NCBI GenBank assembly: GCA_021413805.1
Contig: JAIOPR010000053.1
Location: 1 to 38,094 of the forward strand
Origin: Planctomycetota bacterium
Lineage (GTDB): Bacteria; Planctomycetota; MHYJ01; WSZJ01
Reading direction: 5' to 3'
DNA length: 38,094 nucleotides
Positions 8,390 to 17,049 of this stretch are shown here, piece after piece. The notes beneath the pieces were generated by a model. It ran no database searches. It saw only the letters and a list, made by a program, of their open reading frames with translations, and was not told the origin of the DNA. The translations under genes were made by a program, and so were the position numbers. Position 1 is the first letter of the stretch; every line of letters begins with the position of its first letter.

Positions 8390-9067
8390 ATGGCGCAAGG
8401 AATCCCGGCCCGGCCGAACGGCACAATGCAGGCACGCCCCGAGTGCGGCTGCGCGGTGAAAAACCACGTCCCGCGGCTGGTGGTCCTGACCGGCGGCCCG
8501 GGCGCGGGAAAGACGGCCGTCCTGGAGGTCATCCGCCGGCGTTTCTGCGAGCACGTCGTCGTGCTGCCGGAGGCGGCGAGCATCCTGTTCGGGGGCGGAT
8601 TCCCGCGGCGCGATTCGCTTCCGGCCCGGCGCGCGGCGCAGCGGGCGATTGTGCGGGTGCAGCGGGAACTGGAACGGATGGCGATCGAGGAAGGCAATGC
8701 CGGGGTTATCCTGTGCGACCGCGGGACGCTGGATGGTCTGGCTTACTGGCCGGGGGATGCGGCGGATTTCTGGCGGGAACTGGATTCCACTCCCGCCGCG
8801 GAATTGGCCCGGTATTCCGCCGTGATTCACCTGGGAGTTCCGCGGGACGGCCACGGATACGGCCACAGCAATCCCGTCCGCACTGAGTCCGCCCACGAAG
8901 CCGCCGCGATCGACCTTCGAATCGAGCAGGCCTGGTCCGCCCACCCGAGACACTTCGAAATCCCCAACACCGCTGACTTCCTCGAGAAAATGCGCCAGGC
9001 GCTTGAACGCATCCGGGCGGAAGTTCCTGAATGCTGCCGGTCGAACGCGATCCCCGCGACAGCCTGA
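8390..9067 (+). CDS. AAA-family ATPase/kinase-like P-loop protein (AAA_28 type)
   Basis: 225-residue cytoplasmic P-loop protein. Walker A is LTGGPGAGKTAVLE at about residues 29-42. A conserved LPEAAS...GGGFPRRD segment, Walker-B-like GVILCDRGTLDGLAYWP and NPVRTESAHEAAAID follow. This order (GGPGAGKT, PEAA, CDRG, E-A-hydrophobic helix) matches the small AAA_28/NadR-like ATPase family. Its substrates are poorly known and it may act as a nucleotide or metabolite kinase. ATG 8390 is supported by AGGAG at 8376-8380. It is divergent from the calcium ATPase (81-bp gap) and convergent with the RND pump gene (17-bp gap). No partner gene suggests its pathway. Confidence 0.82.
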   Translation: MAQGIPARPNGTMQARPECGCAVKNHVPRLVVLTGGPGAGKTAVLEVIRRRFCEHVVVLPEAASILFGGGFPRRDSLPARRAAQRAIVRVQRELERMAIEEGNAGVILCDRGTLDGLAYWPGDAADFWRELDSTPAAELARYSAVIHLGVPRDGHGYGHSNPVRTESAHEAAAIDLRIEQAWSAHPRHFEIPNTADFLEKMRQALERIRAEVPECCRSNAIPATA

Positions 9068-9084
9068 CCGGGACAGGCCGGCGC

Positions 9085-12000
9085 TCAGGTCCGCACGGCC
9101 GCTGCCAGGCCCGGCGGAATTGTCTCCTCCGGGACGGGCACCAGCAGCCGCTTCTCCATGATCTTCCGCCCCAGCAGGAGGAACAGCGCCGGGGTCACAA
9201 ACTGGTCCAGCAGTGTGGAAGAAATGAGCCCGCCGATCACGACGATGGCGAGCGGATGAAGGATTTCCTTCCCGGTCTCTCCTTTGCCGAGCGCCAGCGG
9301 GACCAGCCCGATCCCGGCCGTGAGCGCCGTCATCAGCACGGGCGCGAGCCGCTCGATCGAGCCACGGATGATCATCTCGCGGCCGAAAACTTCGCCTTCG
9401 TGCCTCACCAGGTGGATGTAGTGGCTGATCATCATGATCCCGTTTCGCATCACGATCCCCGTCAGCGTGATGAAACCGATCAGCGAAGCGACCGAAAGCG
9501 TGCGGTCGCCGAACCACCAGACGGCGAGAACGCCGCCGACGAAGGCGAGGGGGAGATTGACGAGGCACTGAAGCGCGGCGAGCCACGATTCGAGCGCGCG
9601 GGACAGAAGGAGGAAGATCGCGATCAGCGCGAAGATCGAGAGGACCGCGATCCTCTGCCCCGCGGCGCGGCGCGCTTCGAACTGGCCTCCGTACTCGACG
9701 CGATACCCTGCGGGAAGCTTGAGCCCGGCCTCGAGGGCGCGGATGTCCGCGACGACGGAATCGAGATCGCGGCCCGCGACGTTGCACTGCACCGCGACCC
9801 GGCGCTGCGCCCCTTCCCTGTTGATCGTGTTCGGGCCCGTTGACCTCGCGACGTCGGCGACCGCCGCCAGCGGGATTCGCGCGCCGCCCGGCGCCACGAG
9901 GAGCGTGCGTTCGATGATCTTCGGGTCGCTCCGGGCCGCTTCGTCATACCACACCAGCATGTCGATGGAGCTGTCGCCCTGCAGCACCTGAGAGACCGTC
10001 CGCCCTTTCAGCGCCGTCTCCAGGACCTCCGCCACGTGCCCCGCGGAAAGCCCGTACAGCTTGAGCTGGTCGCGGCGGATGCTGACGCGGACCTCGGGGA
10101 CGTTGAACTGCCGCTCGACCTGCAGGTCCACCACCCCGGGGACCTGCGCCATGCGGTCGGAAAGCACGGCGGCGCGGTCGCGAAGCACCTCGAGGTCCGG
10201 CCCGTAGATCTTCACCGCGAGCTGCGCCCGCACGCCGCTCATCAGGTGGTCGATCCGGTGCGAAATCGGCTGCCCCAGGTTCACGACGGCCCCCGTCATG
10301 TACGACAGCCGCTCCCGGATGTCCGACATGACCTCGTCCCGCGGCCGCCCCGGTTTCAGCACCACTTCGATTTCCGAACTGTTCACGCCCTCCGCATGTT
10401 CGTCCATCTCCGCCCGCCCCGTCCGCCGCGCCGTCGAGACGATCTCGGGGACCTCGTGCAGAAGCGCTTCCGCCGTCGCGCCGAGGCGGTTCGATTCGGC
10501 AAGCGAAGTGCCGGGCTCGGCGATGACGTTGACGGTGAAGGTGCCCTCGTTGAAGGGCGGCAGGAATTCGCCGCCGAGGTGAAAGAACGCGAACGCAGCG
10601 ATGGAGACGCCGATCGCGGGCGGAATCAGGACAAGCCCGGGGAACCGCAGGGCGACGCCGAGGATGCGCCGGTCGGCGGATTTGAGCCAGCGGAGAAGCG
10701 CGGGATCGGCGCGGGGCTCCGTGGCCTTGGCGTGTCCCAGAAGGGCGTACGACAGCGCCGGCGTCACCGTCAGGCTGACCAGCAGCGAAGAGAGCAGCGC
10801 GGTGAGATACGCGTACCCGATCGGCGCGAACAGCCGCCCTTCGATCCCCGCGAGGAACATCAACGGGACCAGCGCCACCGCGATCACGAGCGTCGCGTAG
10901 ACAATCGAATTGCGCACTTCGGCCGAAGCGCGGTACACGACGAGCAGCGGGTTCTCCGGCGCGGCCTTCCCCCGGTTCTCCCGGAGCCGGCGGAAGATAT
11001 TCTCGACGTCCACGATGGAGTCGTCCACGAGCTCGCCGATCGCCACGGCGATCCCCCCGAGCGTCATCGTGTTGATGGAGAGCCCGAACGCGTGGAAAAC
11101 GGCGAGCGTCACGACGAGCGAGAGCGGGATCGCCGCGAGGTTCACGACGGACGTGCGCACGTTCCAGAGGAAGATCAGCAGGATGATGACGACGAGGATC
11201 GTGCCATCGCGAAGAGCGTTCAGGACGTTGTGGATCGACGCGCGGATGAAGGATTCCTGGCGGAAGAGGCGGTTGTTGAACTCGATGTCGGGGTTGGCGG
11301 CCTGGAGTTCGGCGAGGGCAGCATCCACCTCGGCGGTCAGGCGGACGGTGTCGGCCTCCGGCTGCTTCTGGATCGAGAGGATCACCGCGGGCTTGCCGTC
11401 AACGCTTCCGTCCCCCCGTGCGACGGCAGGGCCGAAAGCGACATCGGCGACGTCGCGGACGAGGACGGGGGCCGGGGTGCGCGGGGAGACGACGGCGTCG
11501 CGGACATCGTCGAGCGAGTCGGCGCGGCCGGTGATGCGTATGAGGGACTCGGTGTTGGGCTCGATGAGGAAACCGCCGGCGACGTTGGCATTCGAGTCGC
11601 GAACGGCCTCGGTGAGGTCCTCCAGCGTGACGTCGTGGCGGCGAAGGCGTTCCGGGGTTGTCGTCACCTGGATCTGGCGCAGGCCGCCGCCCATCACCGT
11701 GACCTGCGAGACGCCGGGAACCGACAGGAGCCGCGGCCGCACGGCCCACTCGGCCTTCGACCGGATGTCGATCGGCTTCGCCGACCCGTCCTTCGACGTC
11801 ATCGACACGAGGAGAATTTCCCCCATGATCGAGGAAATCGGCGCCATCTCGGGGCGCGCTTCCACCGGCAGGCGGTCCCTGACCTGGGACATTTTCTCGC
11901 TCACGATCTGCCGGTCGCGGTAGATGTCCGTACCCCAGTCGAATTCGATCCAGACGATCGACAGGCCGACGCCGCTCGCCGAACGGACGCGGCGGACGCC

Positions 12001-12231
12001 GGAAGCGCCGTTGACGGAAGTCTCGATCGGGAATGTCACCAGCCGTTCGACTTCCTCGGGCGCCAGCCCGGGCGATTCCGTCATCACCGTCACCGTCGGC
12101 CGGTCCAGGTCGGGAAGCACGTCGATCTTCATCCCGGCCGCGGTCCACACGCCGTAGACCGACAGCGCCAGCGCGGCCACGAAGACGAGGCCGCGGTGCG
12201 TGAGGGAGAAAGCGATCAGCCTGTTCAGCAT
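9085..12231 (-). CDS. Heavy-metal RND efflux pump (CusA/CzcA family)
   Basis: Inner-membrane proton-driven exporter of 1048 residues, the standard HME-RND length. It has an N-terminal membrane segment, the porter region with DVLPDLDRPTVTV and FPIETSVNGASGVRRVRS, the TM block with GGIAVAIGELVDDSIVDVEN at 392-411, and the second half with GGEFLPPFNEGTFTVNV and a TM block containing LTGIVMRNGIM. The TM4 motif keeps Asp403 and Glu410, equivalent to the conserved CzcA Asp/Glu pair, but has Ala where CzcA has its extra Asp. In this it resembles CusA, which suggests monovalent Cu/Ag rather than Zn/Co/Cd. Specificity remains inference. Last gene of the six-gene operon, 3 bp after the adaptor. Confidence 0.93.
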   Translation of the reverse strand: MLNRLIAFSLTHRGLVFVAALALSVYGVWTAAGMKIDVLPDLDRPTVTVMTESPGLAPEEVERLVTFPIETSVNGASGVRRVRSASGVGLSIVWIEFDWGTDIYRDRQIVSEKMSQVRDRLPVEARPEMAPISSIMGEILLVSMTSKDGSAKPIDIRSKAEWAVRPRLLSVPGVSQVTVMGGGLRQIQVTTTPERLRRHDVTLEDLTEAVRDSNANVAGGFLIEPNTESLIRITGRADSLDDVRDAVVSPRTPAPVLVRDVADVAFGPAVARGDGSVDGKPAVILSIQKQPEADTVRLTAEVDAALAELQAANPDIEFNNRLFRQESFIRASIHNVLNALRDGTILVVIILLIFLWNVRTSVVNLAAIPLSLVVTLAVFHAFGLSINTMTLGGIAVAIGELVDDSIVDVENIFRRLRENRGKAAPENPLLVVYRASAEVRNSIVYATLVIAVALVPLMFLAGIEGRLFAPIGYAYLTALLSSLLVSLTVTPALSYALLGHAKATEPRADPALLRWLKSADRRILGVALRFPGLVLIPPAIGVSIAAFAFFHLGGEFLPPFNEGTFTVNVIAEPGTSLAESNRLGATAEALLHEVPEIVSTARRTGRAEMDEHAEGVNSSEIEVVLKPGRPRDEVMSDIRERLSYMTGAVVNLGQPISHRIDHLMSGVRAQLAVKIYGPDLEVLRDRAAVLSDRMAQVPGVVDLQVERQFNVPEVRVSIRRDQLKLYGLSAGHVAEVLETALKGRTVSQVLQGDSSIDMLVWYDEAARSDPKIIERTLLVAPGGARIPLAAVADVARSTGPNTINREGAQRRVAVQCNVAGRDLDSVVADIRALEAGLKLPAGYRVEYGGQFEARRAAGQRIAVLSIFALIAIFLLLSRALESWLAALQCLVNLPLAFVGGVLAVWWFGDRTLSVASLIGFITLTGIVMRNGIMMISHYIHLVRHEGEVFGREMIIRGSIERLAPVLMTALTAGIGLVPLALGKGETGKEILHPLAIVVIGGLISSTLLDQFVTPALFLLLGRKIMEKRLLVPVPEETIPPGLAAAVRT

Positions 12232-12234
12232 CGG

Positions 12235-14412
12235 TTACCTCAGCGATCCCAGGGCCACGTCGAGCTCGTCCAGCCCGCTGACCGCCACGCGGTCCCCCGG
12301 GAACAGCCCCTGCAGGATCTCCACGTCGCGCGTCCCCCGCCGCCCCGGCACCACGCGCTGCCGCCGGAACGTGTCCCCGTCCTGCAGGAACACGTACCAC
12401 GCTCCCCCGGACGGCCATAGCGCTTCCGGCGGCGCCGCAATCGACCGCTCCGCCGGCTCCGCCGTTACCACGAGAAGTTCCGCGACCATCCCCTCCCGCA
12501 GCTCGCCCCCCGGGTTCGCCACGTCTGCCCAGATCGCCAGCGCATTTCCCGTCCCCACCGCCGGTGCCGTCGCCGAAACCACCGCCGTCCACTTGAGCTC
12601 CGGATACGCCGCCGGCTTCAGGACCGCCCGGCGTCCCTTTGCAGGCGCCCCTCCCGCAAGCACGGCTTCGGAAAGCGCGCCTTCTGCCCGAAGCGCCGTC
12701 GGGTCGGCGATTTCGAAAAGCTGTTCTCCGGCATCGACGACCTGGCCGAGGGAGAGGTCAGCCACGATGACGACCCCGGCGTGCGCGGCACGGACGATGA
12801 CGACATCCTGCGACTTGCGCGCGGACACCGCGGCCGCCACTTCCGATGCCGGCACCCCGACGGCCGCGAGCTTCGCCCGTAATCCCTGCTCCACCACACG
12901 CTCCGACCGCAGTTCGGCCTCAACGCGCAGAAGCTCCTTGCGCGCGGCGATCCCCTTTTTCTCGAGATCCCGCAGCGCCTCGACGCGCTTGTCGAGAAGC
13001 GCCGCGCGGGCTGCGCTTCGGATCAGGTCCACCTCGACCGCCCGGACCTCCGCCGATTCCAGTTCGGCCAGCGGCGCGCCGGCCTCGACGCGATCGCCGG
13101 GGAAGGCGAGGATCTTCCGCACCTTTCCGCCGGCAAGGGTTGAAACGAACCCGGCCGATCCGGGAAGGAAACGGAGCGTCGCGGGGAGGCGAAGCACCGA
13201 TTCGACGGGACGCAGGTCCACGTCGGCGAGGCGCACGCCCTGTTCGCGCAGCTGCTCGATGTGGACGTCGAGCCGTCCCTCGGCGAAGAGAGATGAAAGC
13301 TCGCGCGAGCCGGCGACGACGACCGCTTCGCCCGCCTTGAGCCCGGTGCGGATTTCAATTTCCGCCCCGAGCCGAACGCCGGGCAGCACGGCCTGGCGCC
13401 GGTAGTGGCCGCCGTCGAGCGCGACGAACACGAACCGTTCGAGTCCCTGGTGCGCGACCGACGCGAGCGGCACGATGATGCCGTGCGCGGAACGACGGAT
13501 GATATCGAGTCGCCCCGGCGTTCCCGGCCGGAGTTCGGGCGCGGCACCGAGACGCGCCGCCACCATCAGGGTGCGCGTCCTCGGGTCAACCCGCGCCGCC
13601 ACGCGGTCCAGCGTCGTGTCGAAGGACTTCCCCGGAATCGCCTCAAACGTCGCCCGCGCCGCCCGGCCATCCACCGCGTCCCCCGCGAACAATTCCGGCA
13701 CATCCGCTTCGACCCACAATTCCCGGTCGTCGTCGATCTCGAACAGGTGCCGGTCCGGCGTCACCGTCTGCCCCGGCGCCACGTCCACGTGCACGACAAT
13801 CCCGTCACCGGGCGCCAGCACCGGAAGCAGCTTGACGGGGTCGCCGCCGGCGCGCATCGCCGCCAGGGCCGCGTCCGAAACCCCGGCCAGCGTGAGGCGC
13901 TGCTCCGCCGCCGCCGCGGAAATCCGCCGCTCGTCCACCGCGCCCCGAAGCGCCTCCAGCTCCTGCTCGGGGAGAATCGAGGGCGTCAGCGACTGGGCGC
14001 GCTTGAGGTCGTCCTCGGAAACCTTGAGGTCGTCGCCGGCCTGGCGCCATTGAAGCGCGAGCGATTCCAGCTCGAGCGACTCGATCACGGCCAGCGTGTC
14101 CCCCGCTTTCACGCGGTCGCCCACCGCACCGTTGACCTCGGTCACGATTCCCGTCGCCCTCGCGCTGCCGAAGGACCGGGCTCCCGGGGCCAGCGCGGCG
14201 CGCGCACTGACGGGAAGCAACTCTTCGACAACGCCTTCGCGCGCCGGCGTCGACGTGATCCCGAGCGCCTTCTCGGTGCGCGGATCGAGCTGCAGCAGGT
14301 CCCCTTCCACGCGGACACCTTTCGCCTCCAGCGCCTTGTGCCCCTCGTGGGCGAGGAGAACCAGTGAAGCGGCGAGCGCGACGGCGACAGCGGCCAGCGG
14401 GGGGCGTTTCAT
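12235..14412 (-). CDS. Tandem (fused) RND periplasmic adaptor protein
   Basis: 725-residue exported protein made of two complete membrane-fusion adaptor units; a normal adaptor is about 350-420 residues. An N-terminal signal segment (ALAASLVLLAHEGHKA) precedes unit 1. Unit 1 has lipoyl halves at about 86-115 (ATGIVTEVNGAVGDRVKAG) and 195-228, a helical hairpin between them, a barrel and a membrane-proximal end near 375 (GLKAGEAVVVAG). Unit 2 has lipoyl halves at about 420-450 (GGKVRKILAFPGDRVEAG) and 535-570 (VVDAGEQLFEIAD), a hairpin at 455-525, a barrel and an end near GLFPGDRVAVSG. It should bridge the RND pump and the outer-membrane channel. Its ATG overlaps the stop of the channel gene by 4 bp. 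A fusion or frame error is unlikely because one frame is open throughout. Confidence 0.88.
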   Translation of the reverse strand: MKRPPLAAVAVALAASLVLLAHEGHKALEAKGVRVEGDLLQLDPRTEKALGITSTPAREGVVEELLPVSARAALAPGARSFGSARATGIVTEVNGAVGDRVKAGDTLAVIESLELESLALQWRQAGDDLKVSEDDLKRAQSLTPSILPEQELEALRGAVDERRISAAAAEQRLTLAGVSDAALAAMRAGGDPVKLLPVLAPGDGIVVHVDVAPGQTVTPDRHLFEIDDDRELWVEADVPELFAGDAVDGRAARATFEAIPGKSFDTTLDRVAARVDPRTRTLMVAARLGAAPELRPGTPGRLDIIRRSAHGIIVPLASVAHQGLERFVFVALDGGHYRRQAVLPGVRLGAEIEIRTGLKAGEAVVVAGSRELSSLFAEGRLDVHIEQLREQGVRLADVDLRPVESVLRLPATLRFLPGSAGFVSTLAGGKVRKILAFPGDRVEAGAPLAELESAEVRAVEVDLIRSAARAALLDKRVEALRDLEKKGIAARKELLRVEAELRSERVVEQGLRAKLAAVGVPASEVAAAVSARKSQDVVIVRAAHAGVVIVADLSLGQVVDAGEQLFEIADPTALRAEGALSEAVLAGGAPAKGRRAVLKPAAYPELKWTAVVSATAPAVGTGNALAIWADVANPGGELREGMVAELLVVTAEPAERSIAAPPEALWPSGGAWYVFLQDGDTFRRQRVVPGRRGTRDVEILQGLFPGDRVAVSGLDELDVALGSLR

Positions 14413-15743
14413 TTCGCGAACTCCGACAGCGGGCGCCCGACCGCGGCTTCCAGATCGGCGAGCGCGTCGGCGTAAGCGGCCTCGGCTTCCACCGCTTCGC
14501 CCTGTACCGACTGGAACGATTCCTGGGCCCGCAGGAGTTCGGAGATGGCAACTTCGCCGGCAGCGTACGCCGAGCGGACGTCGTCGATATTGCGCGAAGC
14601 GGACGGAAGGATTTCCTTTTCGTAGAGCGCGAGGACGTCGCCGGCCGCGCGGAGTCGCGCTTCGGCCGCGGAGACATCGCGCCCGACTTCGGAGGCGAGG
14701 GCGGCGTGAAGGGCGATGAACCGGCGGCGATCGGCCTCGGCTTCGGCGATTTCGCCGCGGCGGCGGTTGATGATGGGAAGGGTCAGGGAGAGGCCGAACT
14801 TCACGGAGTGCTCAGAGGTGCGGAAGTCCACGCCGTCGCCCTCGATCCGGTCGCGGCCGAATTCGTAACCGATTCCCACGCCGAGATCGGGGGCGGCCTC
14901 GGCTTCCGCCAGCCGGGCGCGAGCGTCCGACTCTTCGGCGGCGGCATTGAGGGCGGCGAGGTCGGAGCGGTTCCCCTGGGCCGCGGCGAGGGCCTTCGAG
15001 AGGTCCACTTCGGGGCGGTCCGCGGTGAAGTGATCGGAGAGGTTCCAGGTCGCCGGGACCTCACCGGGAACGAAAGCCATGAGGACAGCGCGGGCGGAAG
15101 CGGCCTCTCCTTCGGCACGCCGGACACCGGCGCGGGCCTGACCGGCGCCGACCTTCGCGAGGTTCACGTCGATCGCGGCCGCCTGGCGGGCGTCGAACCG
15201 CGCGGTCGCGACCTCGACAACTTTGTCCGCGGTCTCGGCAGCTTTCCGGGCGATTTCTACGCGCCGTTCGGCCGCGACGGCCGACCAGTAGGCCCGCCGG
15301 GCCTTCCCGCCGAGATCGCGCCGCATGTCTTCGGCTTCCGCGGCTGATCGCGTGATTCCCGCGTCGGCGACGGCCTCGCGTTTTCCCACACGCCCCCCGA
15401 GTTCAAAGGTCTGGTGGAGACCGATCCCGAGCGTCGTCGTGTCCCCGTCCACGCTCTGCGCGCCGTCGAACGAAACCTCCGGGTTCAGCGGGTACGTTCC
15501 CGCCGTCACCCGCCGCGCCCGCGCCGCTTCCAGGTCCTCCAGCGCCGCGAGGACGCGGCCGTGGCGGCTGATCGAGGACATGACCTCGGCGAGCGAGAGG
15601 CCGTCGGACCAGTCGATGGCCGCGGGAGCCGGCGCAGCTTCGCCGGGCCGGGCGTCCGGCGGGCGTTCGGTGAATGCCCGGGGCGCGGGGGAAGCGCACC
15701 CCGCGAGGGTGACGGCGGCGATCGCGGCACAGGTTTTCATCAT
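14409..15743 (-). CDS. TolC/CusC-like outer-membrane efflux lipoprotein
   Basis: 444-residue outer-membrane channel subunit for the RND system. The start chosen is the first ATG of an ATGATG pair, preceded by GGAGG 7 bases upstream. The signal ends in a lipobox LAGC with Cys16, so the mature protein is probably lipid-anchored. The rest is a long, Ala/Glu/Arg-rich alpha-helical coiled-coil array in two homologous halves with LSLTLPIINRRRGEIAEAEA, a typical outer-membrane efflux motif, near residue 305. Another landmark is LHQTFELGGRVGKREAV near residue 115. It lies 19 bp after the cytochrome gene and overlaps the adaptor gene by ATGA. Together the three form the tripartite pump. Confidence 0.9.
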   Translation of the reverse strand: MMKTCAAIAAVTLAGCASPAPRAFTERPPDARPGEAAPAPAAIDWSDGLSLAEVMSSISRHGRVLAALEDLEAARARRVTAGTYPLNPEVSFDGAQSVDGDTTTLGIGLHQTFELGGRVGKREAVADAGITRSAAEAEDMRRDLGGKARRAYWSAVAAERRVEIARKAAETADKVVEVATARFDARQAAAIDVNLAKVGAGQARAGVRRAEGEAASARAVLMAFVPGEVPATWNLSDHFTADRPEVDLSKALAAAQGNRSDLAALNAAAEESDARARLAEAEAAPDLGVGIGYEFGRDRIEGDGVDFRTSEHSVKFGLSLTLPIINRRRGEIAEAEADRRRFIALHAALASEVGRDVSAAEARLRAAGDVLALYEKEILPSASRNIDDVRSAYAAGEVAISELLRAQESFQSVQGEAVEAEAAYADALADLEAAVGRPLSEFAK

Positions 15744-15762
15744 GGCAACTCCTCCGAAGTTT

Positions 15763-17049
15763 TTATTTCTCATGGGGGCACTTCTCTCCCGTCAGGTGCA
15801 TCCCGCGGCACCGGCACTGGCCGGCGACGTCCACCATCGCGCAGACGCCGATTCGCACGCTGCACGGGCACGCCCGGTCGGGCCGCGGGACGGACAGCGA
15901 GCGGATGTGCTCAACCAGCGCGTCAACGTCTTCCCGCGACAACGTTTCGAACGCCGGCATCGAGCCCGAAAGGTTCCAGTGCAGCCCGCCCCGCGCGATC
16001 ACTTCCCGCAGGTACTCGTCGGACAACGTGTTCATCCGGTCCCCGTCCGCGAAATTCCGGGGGCGGAAGGGCCCTTCGACGATCCCGGGGCCCAGGCCGC
16101 GGCCGGTCGCGCCGTGGCACCGCGCACAGTTCGCGAGGAAGAGCGTGCTCCCGGCGTTCTTCGGCGGGTTTCGCAGCACCGCCTCCGCCTCGATGACGTT
16201 TTCCTCGTACCCCGCCAGGGATTCGCGCAGGCGCGTTTCCGAGGCCTCGATCACGCTCCTCAGGATCCGCTCGGCCTCCGGGGCTCCTTCCAGCACCCCG
16301 CGCCCCAGGTTCTCAAACCACCGGTCCACCGCTTCCGGCTCGATCCCCCGGACCCGCACCCGCTTGTGCGTCTCCGCCGACACCAGCCGCGCGTCCGGCC
16401 CGAACGCGAGCGACATCCCGATCCGCACGCCTGCGACTTCAGCGGACGGATACATCATGTACCCGGCGATCCCGCCCTTTTCGTCCTGCAGCCCGTGAAC
16501 CGCCACCCGACGAACGCCGCCCCCGGCACGGGCCAACCGCTCGTCAGACAGGATCGTCTCGCGGTCCACCACCTTCGCGTGCGGCGGCGCTCCCGACGGC
16601 ACCGGCGGAGCGAGGGTCCGCACGTAGGCCACCAGGGCCCATATCTGAAGCGCATCGAACCGGTCGTCCCAGCGCGGCATCAGCTTCGAGCGGCCGACCT
16701 CAGGCCCGCCGCCGCGAATGGCCTCGAACAGGTTCTCGTCGCTGCGAGCGTTCATGTAGGAAGCGTCGGAATGATCGCGAGGGCGGGGCCAGAGCGAGGC
16801 GGCGGCCGGGCCGTCACCCGCGCCCCCCGTGCCGTGGCAGGTCGCGCAGTGGACCTGGTAGAGCGCCCTCCCCGCGTCCGGATCGCCGGGCAGCACGCCG
16901 TGCCGCACGCGCTCCTCCAGCCAGACGACCGCCGGGGGACGCGCCTCCCGCACCGGCTCGGCGGCCCGCCTCCCCCACGGCGACAACGCCACCGCGGCGG
17001 CGACCAGCACCGCACCCACCACGAGCACGCCGCCCGTGCGCGCCTTCAT
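15763..17049 (-). CDS. Di-heme cytochrome c with central unknown domain and Cys-rich tail
   Basis: 428-residue exported cytochrome. An N-terminal signal/anchor (VLVVGAVLVAAAVALSP) is followed by a cytochrome c domain with CATCH (C68, C71, H72) and a distal Met candidate in KLMPRW. A second cytochrome c domain has CARCH (C308, C311, H312) and GSMPAF. Between them, residues ~155-270 form a heme-free region (GGIAGYMMYPSAEVAGVRIGM... ) that faintly recalls FMN-binding periplasmic domains. After the second heme domain, residues 394-428 carry six Cys and two His in CxC, CxxxxxxxxCRC and CPHEK patterns, a likely metal-binding tail. The start ATG 17049 overlaps the upstream stop (ATGA). The position inside the metal-efflux operon suggests periplasmic redox coupled to metal handling; this is inference. 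Confidence 0.85.
   Translation of the reverse strand: MKARTGGVLVVGAVLVAAAVALSPWGRRAAEPVREARPPAVVWLEERVRHGVLPGDPDAGRALYQVHCATCHGTGGAGDGPAAASLWPRPRDHSDASYMNARSDENLFEAIRGGGPEVGRSKLMPRWDDRFDALQIWALVAYVRTLAPPVPSGAPPHAKVVDRETILSDERLARAGGGVRRVAVHGLQDEKGGIAGYMMYPSAEVAGVRIGMSLAFGPDARLVSAETHKRVRVRGIEPEAVDRWFENLGRGVLEGAPEAERILRSVIEASETRLRESLAGYEENVIEAEAVLRNPPKNAGSTLFLANCARCHGATGRGLGPGIVEGPFRPRNFADGDRMNTLSDEYLREVIARGGLHWNLSGSMPAFETLSREDVDALVEHIRSLSVPRPDRACPCSVRIGVCAMVDVAGQCRCRGMHLTGEKCPHEK

Noticed and set aside
8309-9787. N-terminal extension of the calcium ATPase frame to 9787
   Set aside because: The frame stays open through the opposite-strand AAA ATPase and into the RND gene, but its translation is Arg/Pro/Gly-rich with no domain. 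The family N-terminus (WHALS) fits a start near 8308.
10036-12420. 794-codon plus-strand open frame
   Set aside because: Lies exactly antisense to the RND pump. His/Arg/Asp-rich composition without domains is typical of a GC-rich shadow.
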